A stretch of DNA of 64,000 nucleotides from Elmis aenea (Eukaryota; Arthropoda; Insecta; Coleoptera; Elmidae). A model generated the notes under the pieces. It was given only the letters and a program-made list of their open reading frames with translations. It was not told the origin of the DNA and did no database searches. This document shows, in pieces, positions 58,125-64,000 of the stretch (position 1 is the stretch's first letter; each line of letters begins with the position of its first letter). Made by a program: the position numbers and the translations under genes. The DNA is taken from contig OX393581.1 of the NCBI GenBank assembly GCA_947652605.1, positions 50,739,924 through 50,803,923 of the forward strand. Direction: 5' to 3'.

Positions 58125-60200
58125 CAGGGACTAAAAACGAAAAAAATTTCGTTCGTTTCTGTTCGGAACGAAAACGAAATATTCGTTTTCGTTCTTTTCG
58201 TTCTAACCGAAAAAAATTCTTTTTCGTTTTCTTGAACCGAAATAGTAACGGTTAAAACCGGTTTTACAATATTTTTTTTTGTCGTCAAAAAATCAATTTT
58301 TTTTCTAGTCACCACAACCCTCTATAAATACGGTAACAATATTTGCGTCTCAACTAAAATATAAACGATGACGATGGGGTTTGATGCTCACGGACAGCAT
58401 ATTTTAGACTGGCGAACCATCGCCATATTAAATTTACCAAATCGATAAACACATTAACAATTACCTAACCATTTTATTAAGTTTAACACCCGTAAGGTGC
58501 AAAAACACAACGTGATTAGGTTAAATTAGACACACGATCTTTATCTAAAAACATGAAAATATAGCAAGTGCTGTTTTAAATTTGTTTTAGTACTAAAAAT
58601 CTATGCATTTCAATTAAATAAGATCCTTCTGTAATTATTTAAAAAGACAAAATAATGAATTCAAGTGGATAATTTACTAAATGTTATAAATAAAAAAGTT
58701 ATTAAAAAAAACTTATAATAACTTGAAATATACTTTAACTTTATAGTTTGTACTAGGGTTTATACAAAAACCGACTTTTGAAAAACCGGTTTTCGAATAC
58801 CAGTTTTTCCAAAAAACCGGTTAAAACCGGTTTTCGAATAGTTTTAAAAAAACAATTAAAACGTAATAAAATAATTTATATTTCATAATTTTATAAAATA
58901 TAAAACAAATTTCAAATAAAACCAAATAATAAGATAACAAATAAAAATAAAATTCTAAACTTCCAACAAACCATAAATAGCATTTTTTTAATTTGCTTTT
59001 TTCTTTAGAAAACATGATTTTAAAAACACAAAACATTTACGGAATCATGACTTAATCTGGTTCGTATTTGAGATACAAAATTACGAGATACAGAAAACAC
59101 TGGTTCGCTGACTATTGAGCTGAGTCTTACTGTTTTTAAAGCTTCAAACAGTGTGCCCAAATTCTTTATTCTTTTATTAGTTGATTCAAATACTGCAAAT
59201 TCTGCCTTTAATGAAAAAAACAATGTCTTGAAAGAAGAGATGGAGAAATCAATTCTTAGATTTATCGAGGAACCTTTAACAAAAACAGTAAATCCAAAAA
59301 CCCTTAATAATATCTTCATCTTCATCGAAATTTGTTTCCAATTCTATAGCAGAATTTGGGTAAATTCTAGATAATATTTTTTCCGATAACTTGACTATAT
59401 CCATCGGTTCTTGAAGCCAGCGGAAATACGTTTGATTTTTTTGTAACAATGTTTTTTGGATTTTGCAAATGAAGCAGAAGTGTACAGATTTTTATGTAGA
59501 TATTTATTTTTTACGTGTTAAATCTAGGCTTTAAAACCGGTTTTTTAGTTAAAAAAACCGGTTTTTCGAATACATAATTTTTTTCAAAAAAACCGGTTTT
59601 TCAAAACCGGTTTTTAAAAACCGACAAACCCTAGTTTGTACATACCATACAATATACATTTTCACATTCCGTTAAATTTTACTAGCAACACATCTTCCAA
59701 TAAATCTTCTTTTACATTAGTCTTGTTCGAAGTAAGAATAAATTTTACTATTATTATGTCTAAATGCAAATAAAACATACACATTGATAATATATATCCC
59801 ATTAACTGTATATTCTATATTGATGATCTAAAAAACAAATTAGAAATAGAGAATATCTGTACCGTTAATTGTGTTACACGAAATTGCAAGTATAAACAAT
59901 AAAGTTGTTAATACATATTCACGTAAATATATGGAGAAAAGTGAAGCTCACTTATTTCAAGTGAGATTTTTTACTGCCTCGTGGAGTCTCCCCAGCACAG
60001 AAGGTAAATTCGCGTTTGTGTTTAACAAATAAAATTGAAATAGCGACAAAACCGGTTAAAACCGGTTTTGGAAAATATTTATTTCGTTTTCGTTCTTGAA
60101 CGAAAAATAATAATTTCGTTTTCGGTTTCGTTTTCGTTCTTAAAAAAATTTCGGTTAATTTCGTTTAACGTTTTCGTTTTCGTTCCGTTCTCAGTCCCTG
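58125..60200. mobile_element. hAT element with exact 8-bp target duplication CATCAAAC
   Basis: It starts CAGGGACTAAAAACGAAAAA and ends, inverted, CAGGGACTGAGAACGGAACG. It is flanked by CATCAAAC at 58117-58124 and 60201-60208. Both ends carry runs of GTTTTCGTTC-like words and AAAACCGGTTTT palindromes (about 58245-58270 and 60050-60070), possible transposase-binding sites. It has no transposase of its own. A second hAT lies inside it. Confidence 0.92.
58754..59633 (-). mobile_element. Nested hAT element with target duplication GTTTGTAC and transposase tail
   Basis: It starts TAGGGTTT and ends AAACCCTA, flanked by GTTTGTAC at 58746-58753 and 59634-59641. Subterminal AACCGGTTTT words repeat at both ends. 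The - strand frame 59020-59325 (101 codons) includes LFEALKTVRLSSIVSEPVFS then RNFVSQIRTRLSHDSVNVLC, which is the C-terminal dimerisation region of hAT transposases. The rest of the enzyme is missing, so this is a deletion derivative. Confidence 0.92.
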
Positions 60201-60310
60201 CATCAAACGCTGATATGGAGTTCATCTAGAAGAAGAAAAAGGGGAAAACCCAAAAGGAGATGAATAGATAGGGTAAAAATAGCAATGAACAGGAGGAAAT
60301 CATGTTTAAA

Positions 60311-62071
60311 AATGTTAGAATCGTTTGCTTAAAATCTACTCGATTTTTCTAGATTCCTTTGTTTCCGTTCAGATTTATGTCCGGGTTTAATTTGCATAAA
60401 TTTCGTGAAATAAAAATTGTACAAAACTTATTCCGGCTATAAAGTGTGCGTTTCAGAAGTTCTGTGCTTACCTAAGTCATTTCATTTATTATAAAAGTTA
60501 GAAATCAGCCAAATGGAGTAACTTGGCGAATTTTCACGCCTGTATGAAAGCAAAATTGATATATCTCCCTAACTTTGTGATATATTGTCGTAGAAAAATA
60601 TAGATTTTTGGTTTTATCTTTCTTTGTTATTTATAGTTGTGAAACTTTACTTTTGGTAATTGCTAAAGGGGTTTTACTGCATTACTTCCATGGCAGAACA
60701 TTGTCAGATTTTTGAATAAAAATAATAGAAGTTAAATACCGTAACGTATAGATTTAACGAACAATTGGAGAAGGGGGTGTCCCCAAAATCCAATTTTTAC
60801 AAAGCTAAAGATCTGAGTAATAGGTTTAGAAGAACAATACAATCTGTATTTGTTTTAAAAACACGAAACTTAGAACTGGGAACTTAAAAAAAAAACTAAA
60901 AACGATTTTGACGCCTGGCATCAATTCCTTTATTTTATTTCAGTGTTATTTCCTTCATTTTTATCAATGAATAAAATAAAACAAATACTGACGCAGTTCC
61001 TAAAACATGTAACACTTGAAAGGGGCCAAGTTATGAGGATTTTAACTTTAGTTAAACACATTAACGTTGAAATATTACGGGCATAATTTGAGTAAATATT
61101 CAGTGTTTGAATTTTGTCCATCAACAAAGGATTTTTTGATGGATTTGTACATCATAAGTCCACCAGTATTTTCAATCACCATATATTTCGTTTTTTCGAC
61201 ATTGTTATTAAAAAAAACTTATAGTAAAACCGACACAACTAAACAATTATTTTATGAAAAGGCTCTTGAATACTAGTGTAATAAATAGAAGACTATGTCA
61301 AAAAATTAAATCATTTCATTAAATATTTTGTTGTTTTCCTTTAGACAGGAAACTATTTATATCATTCACATCCATTTTCTGTGTAGATTTTAATTATTCG
61401 TATTATTTTGGTAAATGGTACAATCACTGACTGAAGGCAACACCCTCTTATTCGTTTTGTTTTGTAATATATTAAGCGTTCTAAATTTATCCCTTATATA
61501 TGAACAATGTTCGGTATTGAATGTAGATTATTCTGGAATTGCAGTACATAAGTCATTAGGAAATTCAATAGACATCTTTGTAATGGAAGTGGGTCGTACA
61601 ATGGCGATGGCATTCGTTCGTTAAAACTTTTTCAACAAAAGTTATCGAGTTTCTTTTTTATCGAAAAACATTTTCTGTTGGAAATGCACGCCATTACACT
61701 TTTCACTATCTGTATTTATTTATTTTGTTGATATCTTTGATTTGCAATACGGGCTCGGTTATAAATAGACATGGATGTTTGAAGTTGGGAGATGAGTACA
61801 ATTTCCACTTTCAGAAAGCGTTCGCTTCGGTAGGTCTGTGTTTAGATATTTTTTTATTATGTTAAAAACGATTCGTGCATGTAAAAAATTTAAATGCGTA
61901 CTTCTAACGTTTGAAAAGGTTGTTCGTGAAATTTGCCTATTAATTTTTTTACAGGCTTTCAACATTGTTTTTCGTTAATTAAGTCGTGTATGTAAAAAGA
62001 TAACTGTCGAAATTTAATAATGTACTTGCTACAAGTTTATTAAAAAAAGTTTTTTAAAGGAATAATACATC
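60311..62071. other. Intron DNA without recognised elements
   Basis: AT-rich. Short frames near 60930-61624 and 61759-61965 resemble nothing. Confidence 0.4.
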
Positions 62072-62670
62072 TCCTTCTTCTTCTTAGTTGGTTCCTCTTG
62101 TACCTTCCGGTGTCGAGGTATGCTTTGCTATTTCTGTGTTATGTTTCTCCACTCGTTTCTATCGTTAGCTAATTTTGGCACACCTCTCCAGCGGAGTCCT
62201 TTTTCTTCTAGTCTCTGCCTCACTTCTTTTTCCCATTTTATTCTTGGTCTTCCTCTATTTCTTTTTCCATCCATCCTATTTTCGCGTATCTACTTTCTGG
62301 CATGTGTAGTAGATATCCAAGCTATCTTAATTGATTCGTCTTCATCTTTTTCTTAATATCATCTGTTACTCCTAGTTTATTTCGAATTTTTCGTTACTGA
62401 TTTTATTGATCCCTCTATTCTTCTCAGAAATCTCATTTACTGTGCCTGTATTCTTTGTTTTTGTTTTTGTGTTAGTGTCCAAGTTTCTGAACTGTAAGTA
62501 CGTTAGAAGGGGTACGTACGCTGCATTAAAAACTCGCGTCTTCCGTTTCTTTTGATATCTCCTTCTTACTTATCAAACATTTATTAGTGGCGTAGTAAAA
62601 TTTCGTCGCTGCCGCTATTCTGTTAGTCAGTTCTTCCTCCAGTTTACCATTCTCTGCAATTATTGTTTTT
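62072..62670 (-). mobile_element. RTE-like non-LTR 3' fragment
   Basis: It runs from the AAG-rich tail (CTCCTTCTTCTTCTTAG) through the whole C-terminal region back to AENGKLEEEL on the - strand, with several small deletions. It is truncated at the same point as the 33.5-kb copy. The + strand frame 62120-62356 is its antisense. Confidence 0.88.
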
Positions 62671-63586
62671 AAATGATATTTAAAATTCAATAAATTCTGT
62701 TCGACCCTCGTATAGTTTGGAATACGATTGTAGCACTTTTATGCAAATGTAACTACATTTTACCCTAACCTATCCTCTCATTTGTCGTATTTGGTAATAG
62801 ATTTTCCATTGGTCATGGCAATTTAACAGCGTTGCCTCATAAACACCCTACTTACTACTATATAAAGGCAATAACATTGTATTTACTGCTATTATATTGA
62901 CAATAAACTTAAGACATCGGCCTTAACATTGTTCTCGATTAACGACTGACCGTGTGTGTGATAAAATGTTATTAGATAAGTGTATTATTCCTGAAAGTAC
63001 CTTTGAAAGACAATATTATATACTCAGAAACGGTAAAAAACCCTGTATATATTTCAGTAATTGTTGTATGATTTATTTTAAAGTAGAAATAAATAAATTC
63101 TCTTTAGGGGGATGTTATTTAATTACTCCAAAATTTAATAAGTAAGTATAAACACGAAAAATGTACAAACGCGTTAAATTATTCATTTTTTAAATTAAAT
63201 ATAACATTCTCTGCGATGAGCCCTACATTCGTTATACCAAATTTTGTATTCATGACAGCAATTTTGTTTAAAATTCAAAAACAAAGTCATTCAGCAGGAA
63301 AATTACGAGGTCAACAATTAATTACCTTATTTAATTATTTGTAAACAATGCAGACCGCGACTATTTAAATTGTCGAGGGAGGCGGCTCGACTTTCAGCAT
63401 ACAAACTCCAGTCGATTACAAATTACTCACAAACGACTCCGACATAATTCTTCCAGTTTTTGCGGCCTGCTCTCGTTCATCAGAGCGCGGTATTTTTGTC
63501 ACTCGTGCTTTATATTTAAGTGCTATATTAATAGTGGACTTGTCCGAGTGGATGACGAGTTACTGAGTTATTTTGTCTATTTTCAG
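62671..63586. other. Intron 1 end, with a GC-richer patch before exon 2
   Basis: The last about 230 bases (from about 63350) are richer in G+C and CpG (GGGAGGCGGCTCGACTTTC, GCGGCCTGCTCTCG). The final TTTTGTCTATTTTCAG is a good polypyrimidine tract and acceptor. The in-frame extension to 63548 is intronic. Confidence 0.5.
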
Positions 63587-63700
63587 GGTGGAGACGTTCT
63601 GCAGGAGACCATTTCAGCCAATGTGAGTGATGACACTGTCAGTCTCGAGTTCCAGAGGTCGGATGGAACGCTAGTAACTCAACTTATTGACTTCAGAAAT
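63587..63700 (+). CDS. oaf: out at first (oaf) exon 2
   Basis: 38 codons between TTTTCAG and GTAAGTAAATA: GGDVLQETISANVSDDTVSL then EFQRSDGTLVTQLIDFRN. This contains the hallmark of Out at first proteins, the stretch S-LEF-KSDGTLVTQ--DF (LELRKPDGTLVS-like in vertebrate OAF, from memory). Phase is 0 at both ends, so it joins exon 1 in frame after ..VKNQ. The remaining, larger part of the protein lies beyond the right edge. OAF proteins are secreted and of uncertain function; in Drosophila the gene lies next to dpp (established knowledge). Codon use is ordinary and no lesion is seen. Confidence 0.93.
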
Positions 63701-63936
63701 GTAAGTAAATACGTAGCCGGGTTCCACCGCGTAAACACATTACGGAAATATTAAATTTCACGCTTGGGGAAGCGAACACTTGCTTATTTTAGTTTGAAAT
63801 TTGTGCAACTCGTGAGCGATTGCATTTTGATGCCTAAGCGAGAGAAATTATCCAATTCAATTAAGAAATGGTAATGTTTTGAAGGAAGAAACTGTGCAGG
63901 AAGGTTCTGTGTTTAACTTTTTTTATGTTATTTATA
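63701..63936. other. oaf: Start of oaf intron 2
   Basis: It opens with the donor GTAAGTAAATAC. No coding content follows up to an R4 repeat. Confidence 0.7.
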
Positions 63937-64000
63937 CAGGGTGAGTCATTTGTGCGGGATCGGTCGATTGTGGCTAAACGGTTTGAGATAGAAAGTCGAT
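63937..64000 (+). repeat. Interspersed repeat 'R4', copy B, cut by the window edge
   Basis: CAGGGTGAGTCATTTGTGCG then GGATCGGTCGATTGTGGCT, nearly identical to 33214-33280, in the first bases of oaf intron 2. Confidence 0.8.

Larger units (their letters stand above)
57957..60310 (+). mobile_element. Non-LTR C-terminal remnant split by a hAT element
   Basis: 57957-58124 reads KILADIIEEEQLIRYGNLNK ending ..RIPHQT, and 60209-60310 continues LIWSSSRRRKRGKPKRR and IDRVKIAMNRR. When the hAT and one copy of its duplication are ignored, the frame continues without a gap. The pattern (RYG--NK-P-YRIP-QTL-W, then RRRKRGKP) is a typical tail of non-LTR ORFs, like the remnant at 23.6-24.0 kb. Confidence 0.8.
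5364..63586 (+). other. oaf: oaf intron 1, about 58.2 kb
   Basis: It is bounded by GTAAGTG at 5364 and by TTTTGTCTATTTTCAG ending at 63586; both flanking exons are in phase 0. No further convincing oaf exon was seen inside. The interior is dominated by the mobile elements and repeats listed below, separated by AT-rich DNA and a few GC-richer single-copy patches. Confidence 0.85.

Noticed and set aside
57953..58315. 120-codon - strand frame rich in Phe, Arg and Thr
   Set aside because: It lies over the low-complexity GTTTTCGTTC ends of the hAT element and the antisense of the non-LTR tail.
63548..63586. Upstream in-frame extension of oaf exon 2
   Set aside because: It is the polypyrimidine tract and acceptor region; exon 1 joins in phase at 63587.
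1..64000. tRNA, rRNA or small structured RNA genes
   Set aside because: I looked for cloverleaf A/B-box combinations and long conserved rRNA words and saw none that I could support.

Overview
This is a stretch of an AT-rich, intron-rich, transposon-dense insect nuclear genome. A beetle or another large-genome insect is a reasonable guess, but the order cannot be fixed from the sequence. Only two host genes are supported, both on the + strand. Positions 1-1362 hold the 3' coding part of a glycerate kinase gene (GLYCTK family), open at the left edge and followed by poly(A) signals. Exon 1 of an out at first (oaf) orthologue lies at 5256-5363: start codon, signal peptide and a clean GTAAGT donor. 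Exon 2 lies at 63587-63700, between a good acceptor and another GTAAGT donor. The two exons join in phase 0, so almost the whole window is one oaf intron of about 58.2 kb.

Layout: 1-1.5 kb glycerate kinase; 1.5-5.0 kb intergenic, with a dead mariner-like transposase (- strand), a decayed tandem repeat and one interspersed repeat; 5.03-5.36 kb oaf promoter region and exon 1; 5.36-63.59 kb the intron; 63.59-63.70 kb oaf exon 2; then the start of intron 2.

The intron is a graveyard of mobile DNA. It holds at least eight fragments of one RTE-like non-LTR family (all but one antisense to oaf), three Jockey-like fragments, a fragment with RNase H, further non-LTR 3' ends, mariner and Tc1 remnants, and hAT elements. 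Three hAT insertions have exact 8-bp target duplications, and one of them sits inside another. There are many short elements whose ends read CAGGGTG/CACCCTG, a 1.8-kb near-perfect palindrome built from such modules, other fold-back elements, and a ten-unit tandem array of about 147 bp per unit with a CCGG hairpin in nearly every unit.

Between the repeats lie several GC-richer, apparently single-copy patches (about 20.4, 22.7, 25.9-26.4, 31.4, 36.3, 37.9, 42.3-43.2 and 63.4 kb). These are the best candidates for regulatory DNA; the one at 26 kb ends like a first exon. No RNA gene, CRISPR array or prokaryotic operon was seen. No coherent new multi-gene system is present; the novelty is in repeat architecture.
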